This document shows, one piece after another, positions 36,701 through 45,300 of a stretch of DNA of 56,404 nucleotides (position 1 is its first letter; the number at the start of each line of letters is the position of its first letter). The notes beneath the pieces were generated by a model. It searched no databases and was not told where the DNA came from. It saw nothing but the letters and a program-made list of their open reading frames with translations. Position numbers and translations under genes: made by a program. The stretch is taken from assembly GCF_029763755.1 (NCBI RefSeq), contig NZ_JARUVM010000022.1:1-56404 (forward strand), in the 5' to 3' direction. The DNA comes from Luteimonas sp. 8-5. Lineage in GTDB: Bacteria; Pseudomonadota; Gammaproteobacteria; Xanthomonadales; Xanthomonadaceae.

Positions 36701-38300
36701 CTACCTGCGCAACGAAGCCACGATCACGCGGAAGCTGAGCCGCTCCAGGCCGACCGCCAACGGCACGACCGTGGCGATCAACGCCGGCAACAACCAGAAC
36801 GAATGGGAGCTTTCGCCGGCCATACCCAACGGCGAAACGCTGGCGCTACCGACGACGATCGGCGGCAACGTCGTCATTGCGGCAACCGGGACCACGGGCA
36901 GCAACACCAACAGGACGGTCCGGCTGTCGCTCTGGAGGGGCGCACAGCAGCTCGGAAACAACACGGACATCACCGTCAGCGGCACGGCGACCGGGCCGAC
37001 CGCATATTCCTTCAACATTACCGGAATCGCGCCGGGAACCACGCTGAGCCCCGCCCAGACACTGACGTTGAGGATCCAGAACCGCGGATCCGGCAGCCGC
37101 AACATCGACGTTTATCAGCGTAATGGGGCGACCTGGACCAGCAGCTACAGCCATCTCGTGTTCAATACGTCGACGGTCATCAACATCGACGCCGCCGCCG
37201 CCTATTCGCAGCCGCTGTCCGCGGGCAACGGCACCAAGGCCGCCTACATCGAGGACGAGCACGTCTACCTGCGCGCGACGGTGAGCGATCCGTTCGGCAC
37301 CGACGACATCGGCGCCGTCTCGGTGTCGATCAAGAACCCGACCGGTGTCGAGGTCGCCTCGGGCGCGATGACGCCCCAGCCGGACACGGATGCGACCGAT
37401 GGCAGCCTGACCTACGAGTTCGTCTTCACGGTACCGACCAACGCGCCCCTGGGCGGCTGGACCGCAACGGTGACCGCCAAGGAAGGCGTGGAGAACATGG
37501 TGGACGACGTCGCCAACATCGGTTTCATCGTCCAGGGCCAGGTCTCGCTCGGCAAGACGTGGGGCCTCGACGCAACGCCTGGCGACACGGTCATGCTGAC
37601 GATCGCCGGGGCCACCGCGAGCACCGCGGGCACGTCCACCGCCGGCGGCAGCACCACCGCGGCGACGGGCGCCGCGGCCGGTGGCGCGACGCTGACCCTG
37701 GGCGAGACGTTCACCACCGGCAGCGCGGGCAACTACACCGTCACCCTGGCATGCGTCCGCACCAAGGACGGCGTCGCGGTGGCGACCAGCGGCATCGGTC
37801 TGTCGCGGACCATCGTGATGCCCGCCGACAGCGGTGTGGCCTGCACGTGGACGAACGCGAAGACCGTGTCGCTGACGGTGGTCAAGCTGAGCATGGTGCA
37901 TTCCGACCCGGTGAACGGCACCAGCAACCCGAAGGCGATCCCCGGCGCCTTCGTCGACTACCTCATCACCATCATGAATCCGTCCACGGTGCCGGTGGAC
38001 CCCGACAGCGTATGGCTGACGGACATGATCCCGGACGAGCTGATGATGGTCGTCGCAGATCTCGTCGCGCCCGGTTCCGGGCCGGTGGAATTCACGGATG
38101 GCTCACCGGCAAGCGGTTTGCACCTCGGCATCTCCGACGTCGAGTTCTCCAGCGACGGCGGTGCGACCTGGGCGTATGTGCCGACCGCGGGCAGCGATGG
38201 GACCGATGCGCTCGTGAAGGCGCTGAGGATCAATCCGAAGGGCACGTTCAATCCGAACAACGCCGCATTCCAGGTGAGGTTCAGGACGCGGGTGCGTTGA
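33726..38300 (+). CDS. Giant secreted DUF11-repeat protein, paralogue 2 (internally duplicated)
   Basis: A 1524-residue protein starting at GTG 33726 with a signal peptide (HKLKQWLALTGLVALGWLAP, cleaved near ASAQT). The N-terminal domain (about 40-265) resembles the CshA_NR2 adhesin domain: YGAYCWIDFTPLNL, VNLRGGAYLTF and FVAADGESSNAGE. A DUF11 domain follows (about 270-400). The block DUF11, jelly roll, SDPFG module then appears twice, at about 413-846 and 847-1270. It ends with the GKTWG domain (1271) and the NPKAIPGA module (1385 to FRTRVR). The duplication explains why it is about 400 residues longer than its neighbours. It is likely a surface adhesin or fibre subunit; no anchor is visible. 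Confidence 0.82.
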   Translation: MAVIHKLKQWLALTGLVALGWLAPGLHQVASAQTVTTCHPAEEKGVDGPVDYGAYCWIDFTPLNLAQAKIGAGQAFRVNLRGGAYLTFSLRITPGNAAGDNMFSVAVPSWSGAAFGNSAFNEIPGRPILYQDTNNQNAPQDTVTLSGLTLHDNGSTELPFVFVAADGESSNAGETLSFTTSGAAWSLVSAPGESNPARNMPILSPATLVGNSTGVQTVNIAGTDAGPDGEGSYVFTTDNSPGTVTATMLGNGLQGVLFGVKYHTIGLSLTKTHVGEFKAGGTGTYIINTANTVTYPEINPPTTPQPIRVVDTLPAGLTYVSASGTGWSCSAVGQVVTCNTTSLQDLTTSRTFPPITLVVDIASDAPATLINLAEVSDPTTSTLVFNVCEVADNGVCPNSATSSTGHETDVLHSNLSTSTKSVLDKNGGEARPGDVLRYTITLVESDGVDATGISVDDHMPANVGNLTIIGTPAGSTDNSTTNGGNNGTGRVRINGITVPANGSVTIVYEVTIAGGTPDGTTIDNTAVVTNPDTAGAGASAVAPTVTVTPPQVPGAPGNKILYLYNTGNAAGNRYMNRTPQTNAGTARAMNEGATYEYLLNPVLAGTLQLTPGSTVRVELTVQRTGSGGGNTARSMSAQLYKKNGATYTSIGSDTVNFTSTTYHTETFTFTVPNTSAANLAAGNQLALRVTNTSSGGGTRSVNLNQFTGGLRSTVSFDTTTVINVDSVQPYANANCTGSPVTTPYVAGGTVYLCAVVSDPFGSDDIAPSPNGTIPSILVSDADGVAIGSGTMTQVASSTATKTFRYTYTVPPTTSLGAWTAKVTAWEGTEGTVIRTGSGTFDVAGPSPDLSTSSKTVEDRNGGDAMNGDVLRYTITLAESAGAAAGNVSVIDDMPAHVGSLTVISRPAGSTDSSTTGGGANGTGRLNITGITVPAGSSVAIVYEVTITGNPAAGTTIDNSADIDNPDGADETVSAPTVTVNASSGTQTGNKYLYLRNEATITRKLSRSRPTANGTTVAINAGNNQNEWELSPAIPNGETLALPTTIGGNVVIAATGTTGSNTNRTVRLSLWRGAQQLGNNTDITVSGTATGPTAYSFNITGIAPGTTLSPAQTLTLRIQNRGSGSRNIDVYQRNGATWTSSYSHLVFNTSTVINIDAAAAYSQPLSAGNGTKAAYIEDEHVYLRATVSDPFGTDDIGAVSVSIKNPTGVEVASGAMTPQPDTDATDGSLTYEFVFTVPTNAPLGGWTATVTAKEGVENMVDDVANIGFIVQGQVSLGKTWGLDATPGDTVMLTIAGATASTAGTSTAGGSTTAATGAAAGGATLTLGETFTTGSAGNYTVTLACVRTKDGVAVATSGIGLSRTIVMPADSGVACTWTNAKTVSLTVVKLSMVHSDPVNGTSNPKAIPGAFVDYLITIMNPSTVPVDPDSVWLTDMIPDELMMVVADLVAPGSGPVEFTDGSPASGLHLGISDVEFSSDGGATWAYVPTAGSDGTDALVKALRINPKGTFNPNNAAFQVRFRTRVR

Positions 38301-38465
38301 CTGCAGCAAGTCAACGGAAAATGACGCATTCATCTGCCGGGAACCTCAATCATCGCTGAATCCGTGACCGCGTTCGCGGCGCGGCAGCGCTGCATGTCAC
38401 TACAATCAGGTGATTGAGGGCTCCGACAGACACGTGCGGAGGCCGCGCAACAGGGGGCGCGGATT

Positions 38466-41400
38466 TTGGTAGATGCAATTCGCCGGGTTTTCCGGCAGGG
38501 TTTTCTTGCGCTCGGGTTGGTGCTTGCCGCTTGGCTGCTCCCCGGGCTGGTGCAGGTGGCATCGGCGCAGACGGCGACGGTGTGCCACCCGGCCGACGTC
38601 AAGGGCACGGACGGACCGATCGATTTCGGCGCGTATTGCTGGATCGACTTCTCGCCGCTCAACCTGACCCAGGCCAAGAGCACTTCCGGCCAGAATTTCC
38701 GGGTCAACCTGCGTGGCGGCGCCTATCTGACCTTCACGCTGAGGATCATCCCGGGCAATACGGCCGGCGCCAACATGTATGCGCGCCCCGTTCCCTCGTG
38801 GACGGGCGCCGCCTTCGGCAACAGCGCGTTCAACGACATTCCGGGCAATCCCATCCTGTACCAGGATGCGAACAACCAGAACAATCCGCGGGACACGGTG
38901 CGGCTGACGAGCATCACGCTGCACGCCAACGGCTCCACGGAGTTGCCGTTCGTGTTCGTGGCCGCCGACGGCGAGTCCAGCAACAACGGCGAATCCATCA
39001 CCTTCACCACCACGGGCACGGCATGGGACCTGGTCAGTGCACCGGGCATCTCCAACCCGACCCGCAACATGCCCGTGCTGACACCCGCGACTGCCGTGGG
39101 GAACAGCACCGGAAGCAAGACCGTCGATATCGATGGCGTGGCGGCGGGTTCCGGCGGTGGCGTGGGCAGCTACGTCTTCACCACGGACAACAGCCCCGGC
39201 ACGGTGACGGCGGAACTGGAGGGCAGTGGCCTGCAGGGCGTTCTGTTCGGTCTCAAGTACCACACCATCGGCCTGTCGCTGACCAAGACCCACGTCGGTG
39301 ACTTCACGGTCGGGGGCACCGGCACCTACACGATCAACGTCGCCAACACCGTCGTCCAGCCACAGGTCAACCCGCCAAGCACGCCGCAACCGGTGCGTGT
39401 CGTCGATACGTTGCCGGCCGGCCTCACCTACGCCTCGGCCGGCGGGACCGGCTGGACCTGCAGCAACGTCGGCCAGGTCGTGACCTGCGACACCGTGTCG
39501 CTACAGGACCTGACCTATACGAGGGCGTTTCCTCCGCTCTCGATCAACGTCACCGTCGACAGCGACGCCACGTCGCCGCTGGTCAACAGTGCCGTGGTCA
39601 GCAATCCGACGACCACGACCCTGGTCTACAACGTTTGCGAGACCGAGGACAACGGCGTCTGCCCGAACAGCGCAACCAATACGACGGGCGACGAGACCGT
39701 CGTCCTCCGCTCGGACCTGTCGACGTCCACCAAGACGGTCGTGAATCTCGGTGGTGGCGACCCCGAGCCCGGCGATACCCTGCGCTACACCATCACCGTC
39801 CGCGAGTCGGCTGGCGTTGCCGCAACCGGAGTGACCGTTACCGACGATATGCCTGCAGGCATTTCGGGCTTCACCGTGGTGGGGACGCCCGCCGGGAGCA
39901 CCCATTCCTCGTCCCCCACGGGCGGCGCCAATGGCGCGGGTGTGCTCAACGTCACCGGAATCGACGTGCCGGCCAACGGCAGCGTGTCGATCATTTTCGA
40001 TGCCACGATTTCGGCTGGGGCGGCCCCGGGGCTTGCCATCACCAACGTGGCCAACGTCGCCAACCCGCGCGGCACCGGTGCGGCCCCGGGCGCGATGACC
40101 ACCGTGGCGGCCCCGCAGCTCCCGGCCGAGGGCAACAAGCTCCTCTACATCTACAACGGCACGGGCCCGTCGACGCGTGTCATGACCAGGACGCCGCAAC
40201 CCGCGGCTGGAACTGCCATCACCATCAACCGCAACGATTTCGCGGAGTGGAGGCTGCAGCCCGCCCTGCAGAAGGATCTGACGATCAAGGCAGGGTCCGT
40301 GGTCAGCGTCAGCCTGAACGTGGAGTGCGTCGATACGACATGGCTGATCTTCTGGACCGTTTGCGCCAGTGGCAGCGACCTGAGGTGGCGGGCGGACCTT
40401 TACACCTCCGGAGGGTCCCATCTGGGCACCTCCGGGGACGGCACGTTCAACGATCTCTCCTATGCATTGCGGGGAGTCAACATTCCATTTGCTTCCGCCA
40501 CGACGATTCCCGCCGGCCAGGAGTTGATCCTGCGAATCACCAACACTTCCGGCGCCAACCGCCCGATGCGCATGGTGCAACGCAACGGGGCGATCATGAG
40601 CACGGTGTCGATGGACGTATCCACCGTCATCAATGTCGACAGTGTCCTGCCGTATTCCGCGGCCTACGGTTCCACGGCGACGGCAACCGGCTATGCGCCG
40701 GGCCAGACGGTGCACCTGCGCGCGGTCGTGAGCGATCCGTTCGGTTATGCCGACATCAGCGGAGCCAACATCGTCATCGAGGACGCCACGGGGACAACCC
40801 GGGTGGGCAGCACGCCCATGACGCCGAAGGCTGGCAGCGGCGCGCAACGCATCTACGAGTACGCCTATACGATCCCCGCGGCTTCCCCTCCCGGGCCCTG
40901 GACAGCGAAGGTGACGGCCAGGGAAGGCACCGAAGGAACGGTTTCGCACATGCGTAGCGGGAGCTTCATGATCGCCGGCAAGGTGACCCTCGGCAATGCC
41001 TGGGGTGCCGGTGCCACGGCCGGAGATGCCGTGAGCCTTTCGATCTCCGGGGGCGTGGCCGCCACGCCAGGCAGTTCCACCGCCCCCGCCACGACCTCGC
41101 CGGCGACCGCCTACGCCGGTGGCGGGACGCCGGTGACGCTCGCGGAAGCGTTCACGGTCGGTGTGCCAGGCATCTACACGGTACAACTGTCCTGCGTCAT
41201 CGAGGGAACGACCACGCCGGTCGCGATTGCGGGTACGGGACTGACACGCGTCATCACCATGCCGGCCGCCGCTTCGGTCATCTGCACCTGGGACAACAGC
41301 AAGACCGTACCCCTCACGGTGGTCAAGCTGAGCACCGTTGTCTCCGACCCGGTCAATGGCACAACCAACCCGAAGGCGATCCCGGGCGCGATCGTCGAGT

Positions 41401-41729
41401 ACCAGATCATCGTGACCAATCCGGCCGCGAACGCGACCGACGCGGACTCTGTGTTCGTGACCGACGCCATCCCGCAGCAACTCGAGCTGTGGGTAGGCGA
41501 TATCGGCTGGCCAGGACCGGTCAGGTTCGACGACGGCACGCCGGCCAGCGGCCTGAGCTTCGGTGCCGGCGACGTGGCGTTCTCGAACGACGGCGGCAGT
41601 ACCTGGACCTACTCGCCCTCGGGCAGCACCACCGATCCGGCGGTCGATGCGATCCGGATCAACCCGAAGGGCGCGTTCGATGCGAACAACGCCCAGTTCA
41701 CCGTCAGGTTCCGCGCGCGGATCAAGTGA
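38466..41729 (+). CDS. Giant secreted DUF11-repeat protein, paralogue 3
   Basis: A 1087-residue protein starting at TTG 38466, with a signal peptide (IRRVFRQGFLALGLVLAAWL, cleaved near ASAQT) matching that of paralogue 2. Domain order is CshA_NR2-like (40-260; YCWIDFSPLNLTQAK), DUF11 (267-410), DUF11 (416-550), jelly roll (555-730), SDPFG module (754), GNAWGAG domain (836) and NPKAIPGA module (951) ending VRFRARIK. It has one copy of the block that paralogue 2 has twice. The 165-base gap before it is the longest inside the locus and carries TACAAT at 38401, so it may have its own promoter. Function unknown; adhesin or fibre subunit is inference. Confidence 0.8.
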   Translation: MVDAIRRVFRQGFLALGLVLAAWLLPGLVQVASAQTATVCHPADVKGTDGPIDFGAYCWIDFSPLNLTQAKSTSGQNFRVNLRGGAYLTFTLRIIPGNTAGANMYARPVPSWTGAAFGNSAFNDIPGNPILYQDANNQNNPRDTVRLTSITLHANGSTELPFVFVAADGESSNNGESITFTTTGTAWDLVSAPGISNPTRNMPVLTPATAVGNSTGSKTVDIDGVAAGSGGGVGSYVFTTDNSPGTVTAELEGSGLQGVLFGLKYHTIGLSLTKTHVGDFTVGGTGTYTINVANTVVQPQVNPPSTPQPVRVVDTLPAGLTYASAGGTGWTCSNVGQVVTCDTVSLQDLTYTRAFPPLSINVTVDSDATSPLVNSAVVSNPTTTTLVYNVCETEDNGVCPNSATNTTGDETVVLRSDLSTSTKTVVNLGGGDPEPGDTLRYTITVRESAGVAATGVTVTDDMPAGISGFTVVGTPAGSTHSSSPTGGANGAGVLNVTGIDVPANGSVSIIFDATISAGAAPGLAITNVANVANPRGTGAAPGAMTTVAAPQLPAEGNKLLYIYNGTGPSTRVMTRTPQPAAGTAITINRNDFAEWRLQPALQKDLTIKAGSVVSVSLNVECVDTTWLIFWTVCASGSDLRWRADLYTSGGSHLGTSGDGTFNDLSYALRGVNIPFASATTIPAGQELILRITNTSGANRPMRMVQRNGAIMSTVSMDVSTVINVDSVLPYSAAYGSTATATGYAPGQTVHLRAVVSDPFGYADISGANIVIEDATGTTRVGSTPMTPKAGSGAQRIYEYAYTIPAASPPGPWTAKVTAREGTEGTVSHMRSGSFMIAGKVTLGNAWGAGATAGDAVSLSISGGVAATPGSSTAPATTSPATAYAGGGTPVTLAEAFTVGVPGIYTVQLSCVIEGTTTPVAIAGTGLTRVITMPAAASVICTWDNSKTVPLTVVKLSTVVSDPVNGTTNPKAIPGAIVEYQIIVTNPAANATDADSVFVTDAIPQQLELWVGDIGWPGPVRFDDGTPASGLSFGAGDVAFSNDGGSTWTYSPSGSTTDPAVDAIRINPKGAFDANNAQFTVRFRARIK

Positions 41730-41748
41730 CCGCACGCATGGCGCGCTC

Positions 41749-42300
41749 CTACTCCAGCAGGGAGCGCAGCATCCACGCGTACTTCTCGTGGGTCTGCAGG
41801 CGCTGGGTCATCAGGTCGACGGTCGGGTCGTCGCCCGCGTCCTCGGCGGTCTTGAGCGTCTTGCGCGCGGTGCGGCACACGGCTTCGTTGCCGACGGTGA
41901 GCTGTCGGACCATCTCGCGCCATTCGGGCGCCTCGGTCAGGCCCGGTTCCTCGCGGATCGAGGACAGCCGGGTGAACTCGGCGTACGAACCCGGCGCGTT
42001 GTAGCCCAGCGCGCGGATGCGTTCGGCCACTTCGTCCAGCGCGGTCCACTGCTCGGAGTACTGGGTCTCGAACATCAGGTGCAGGCTGTTGAACATAGGC
42101 CCGGTGACGTTCCAGTGGAAGCTGTGGGTCTTGAGGTAAAGGGTGTAGGCGTCGGCGAGGAAGTGCGACAGGCCGTCGGCGATCTTGCGGCGCTCGGCGG
42201 TCGAAAGGCCGATGTCGATCGCGGGCGCCGTACCGGCCGGGGCGGCAGTCTTCGCGCGCCTGGCGGCCGCGGGGCTGGTCTTGCTCTTGGTCTTGGCCAT
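41749..42300 (-). CDS. dps: Dps-family ferritin-like protein
   Basis: A 183-residue Dps-type protein that forms dodecamers, oxidises and stores iron, and can coat DNA. The ferroxidase-site residues lie across the dimer interface: His in KTHSFHWNVTG, then SLHLMFETQYSEQ and LDEVAERIRALG with Asp and Glu. The N-terminal 25 residues are rich in Lys, Arg and Ala (AKTKSKTSPAAARRAKTA), the kind of tail used for DNA binding in some Dps proteins. It is convergent with the last DUF11 gene, 19 bases apart, and divergent from hrpA (95 bases). Confidence 0.93.
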   Translation of the reverse strand: MAKTKSKTSPAAARRAKTAAPAGTAPAIDIGLSTAERRKIADGLSHFLADAYTLYLKTHSFHWNVTGPMFNSLHLMFETQYSEQWTALDEVAERIRALGYNAPGSYAEFTRLSSIREEPGLTEAPEWREMVRQLTVGNEAVCRTARKTLKTAEDAGDDPTVDLMTQRLQTHEKYAWMLRSLLE

Positions 42301-42395
42301 GCTCGTGACTCCCTAGGGTGGGGAAGGCTTCACAATAGCGCTGCCACGTGAAGGTTGGAAATACACGGCATCGACCGCATCCATAGACACCATCC

Positions 42396-45300
42396 ATGAA
42401 TCCCGTCATCGACCCGCGCCTGCCGATCGACCCGCAACTGCCGATCGCGGCGGCGGCCGGGGACATCGTCGAACTGATCCGCCGCCACCAGGTCGTCGTG
42501 GTGGCGGGCGAGACCGGCTCGGGCAAGACCACCCAGTTGCCGCGCCTGTGCCTGGCCGCGGGGCGCGGAGCCAAGGGCATGATCGGCTGCACCCAGCCGC
42601 GGCGCATCGCGGCGCGCGCGGTGGCCGGCCGGGTGGCCGAGGAACTGCAGGTGCCGCTCGGGGGGGCGGTAGGCTTCCAGGTACGCTTCAACGACAAGGC
42701 CAGCGCCCAGACCGTGGTCAAGTTCATGACCGACGGCATCCTGCTGGCCGAGATCCAGTCCGATCGCAAGCTGTCGCGCTACGACACCCTGATCATCGAC
42801 GAAGCGCACGAGCGCAGCCTCAACATCGACTTCCTGCTCGGTTACCTGAAGCAACTGTTGCCGCGCCGTCCCGAGCTGAAGGTGATCGTCACTTCCGCGA
42901 CCATCGACACCGCGCGGTTCGCCGCCCATTTCGGCGGCGCACCCGTGGTCGAAGTCGAAGGCCGCGGCTATCCCGTCGAAACCCGCTACCTCGACGACCC
43001 GGCGGAAGAACAGGGGTCGGACCCCCTGTCCGGCATCCTGCGTGCCTGCGACGAGATCGCGAAGGGACGTCCCACCGGCGACACCCTGGTGTTCCTGCCG
43101 GGCGAGCGCGAGATCCGCGACGCGCACCGCGCGCTGGAGGAGCGCAAGTACCGCCATACCGAAGTGCTGCCTCTGTATGCGCGCCTGTCGGCGCGCGACC
43201 AGGACCGCGTATTCCACCCGGGCAGCCAGCGCAGGATCGTGCTCGCGACCAACGTTGCCGAGACATCGCTGACGGTGCCGCGCATCCACTACGTCGTCGA
43301 CCCCGGGCTGGCCCGGGTCAAGCGCTACAGTCCGCGGCAAAAGCTCGACCGGCTGCACATCGAACCGATCAGCCAGGCCAGCGCGAACCAGCGCAAGGGT
43401 CGCTGCGGGCGCGTGGCGCCGGGCATCTGCTATCGCCTCTACAGCGAAGCCGACTTCCAGTCGCGTCCGGAGTTCACCGACCCGGAGATCCGGCGCGCGG
43501 CGCTGGCCGGCGTGATCCTGCGCATGCTGTCGCTGCGGCTGGGCGCGATCGAGGATTTCCCGTTCCTCGAGCCGCCCGATCCGCGCGCGATCGCCGACGG
43601 CTGGCAGGCACTGGCCGAACTGGGCGCGATCGACGCGCAGCGCAAGCTCACGGCCACCGGTCGCCTGATGGCGCGCATGCCCATCGACGTCAAGCTGGCA
43701 CGCATGCTCGTGGCGGCGAAGGCGCATGGCTGCCTGCGCGACATGCTCGCGATCGCCAGCTTCCTGGGCGTGCAGGAGCCGCGCGAGCGCCCGGCCGACC
43801 AGCGCGCCGCGGCCGACCAGGCGCATGCGCAGTTCGCCGATCCGCGTTCGGAATTCGCCGGAATCGTGAAGCTCTGGCGCGCCTACGACCAGGCCCATGA
43901 GGAGCTGACCCAGTCGCAGCTGCGCAAGTGGGCGGCGAAGCACTTCCTCGGGTTCCTGCGCTTGCGCGAGTGGCGCGAGTTGCATCGGCAGTTGCGGCTG
44001 GTGGTGCGGGAGCTGGGGTGGGAGAGCGGGGACCGGGGGCCGGGGACCGGAGACCGGGATGGCGGCGAGGCGGCGGCGAGCGAGAAGGCGCTGCGCAGGG
44101 AATACGTTGCACTGCATCGGGCGCTGATCGCCGGGTTGCCGACGCAGGTGGGCAACCGGCAGCCGGGCGACAAGACGAAGAAGGCGCCCGCGGTCTACGA
44201 CGGGCCGCGCGGTCGCAAGTTCCAGCTGTTCCCCGGCTCCACCCTGGCCAGGAAGCCGCCTCCGTGGGTGTTGTCGGCGCTGTTGCTCGACACGGAGAAG
44301 GTGTGGGCGCTGACCAACGCCGCGATCGAACCCGACTGGGCGATGGCCGAACTTCCGCATTTGCTGGCGCGCCGCCGCTTCGATCCGCGCTGGTCGCGCG
44401 CGCAGGGCAGGGTGATCGGCAGCGAGCAGGTCAGCCTGTTCGGTCTGGTGCTGGCACCCAAAAAGCCCATCCACTACGGCGCCATGTTCCCCGAAGAGTC
44501 GCGCCAGATCTTCGTGCGCGATGCCCTGCTGACCGGCGAGATCGACACCCGCAGCGCCTTCCTCAAGCGCAACCTGGAGACCCTGGCCAGGGCGCACGAG
44601 GAAGAAGCCAAGCAGCGCCGCGCCGGCCTGGTCGTCGACGAGGACTGGCAGGCGCGCTGGTACCTGGACCGGCTGCCGGCCGACGTGCACAACGTGCAGG
44701 CGCTGGACGCCTGGTACGGACGTTTGCCGCCGGAAAAAAAGCAGGCCCTGGAGTGGTCGCGCGACGACCTGATGGTCGGCGACGAAAGCGATGCCGCATT
44801 GTTCCCGCGCTACCTGGCGCTCGGCGACGCGCGCCTGGAGCTGCGCTATCGCTTCGAACCGGGCGCCGTCGACGACGGCATGAGCGTGGTCGTGCCGCTG
44901 CACCTGCTCAATGCGCTGGACCCGGCGCGCCTGTCCTGGCTGGCCCCGGGCTTCGTCGCCGACAAGGCAGCCGCGCTGATCCGCTCGCTGCCCAAGGCGC
45001 TGCGCCGCAACTTCGTACCGGCGCCGGATTTCGCCCGCGCCTTCGCCGAAGCCTGGCCGCAACCGTCGGCCGACAGCATCGAGGGCGAGCTGGCCCGCTT
45101 CCTGCAGCGCACGACGGGCGTGGCCCTGTCGGCGGCCGAGTTCGACGCCACCGCCATCGAGCCTCACCTGCGCGCCAACCTGCGCCTGCTCGATGCCGGT
45201 GGCCAGCGCAATGTCCTGGCCGAGTCGCGCGACCTCGACGACCTGCGCAAGCGCTTCGGCGCGCGCGCGGCATCGGCGTTCGCGCGCCACGCGGCGCAGG

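Noticed and set aside
38378-38406. A sigma-70 promoter with TACAAT at 38401 before the last DUF11 gene
   Set aside because: The -10 is good, but the DNA at the expected -35 spacing is plain GC-rich sequence, so it is not listed as a separate feature.
30323-41729. Repeated DNA that could suggest a CRISPR array or transposon-like tandem repeat
   Set aside because: The repeats are long, diverged at DNA level, keep frame and correspond to protein domains. No short identical repeats with regular spacers are present.
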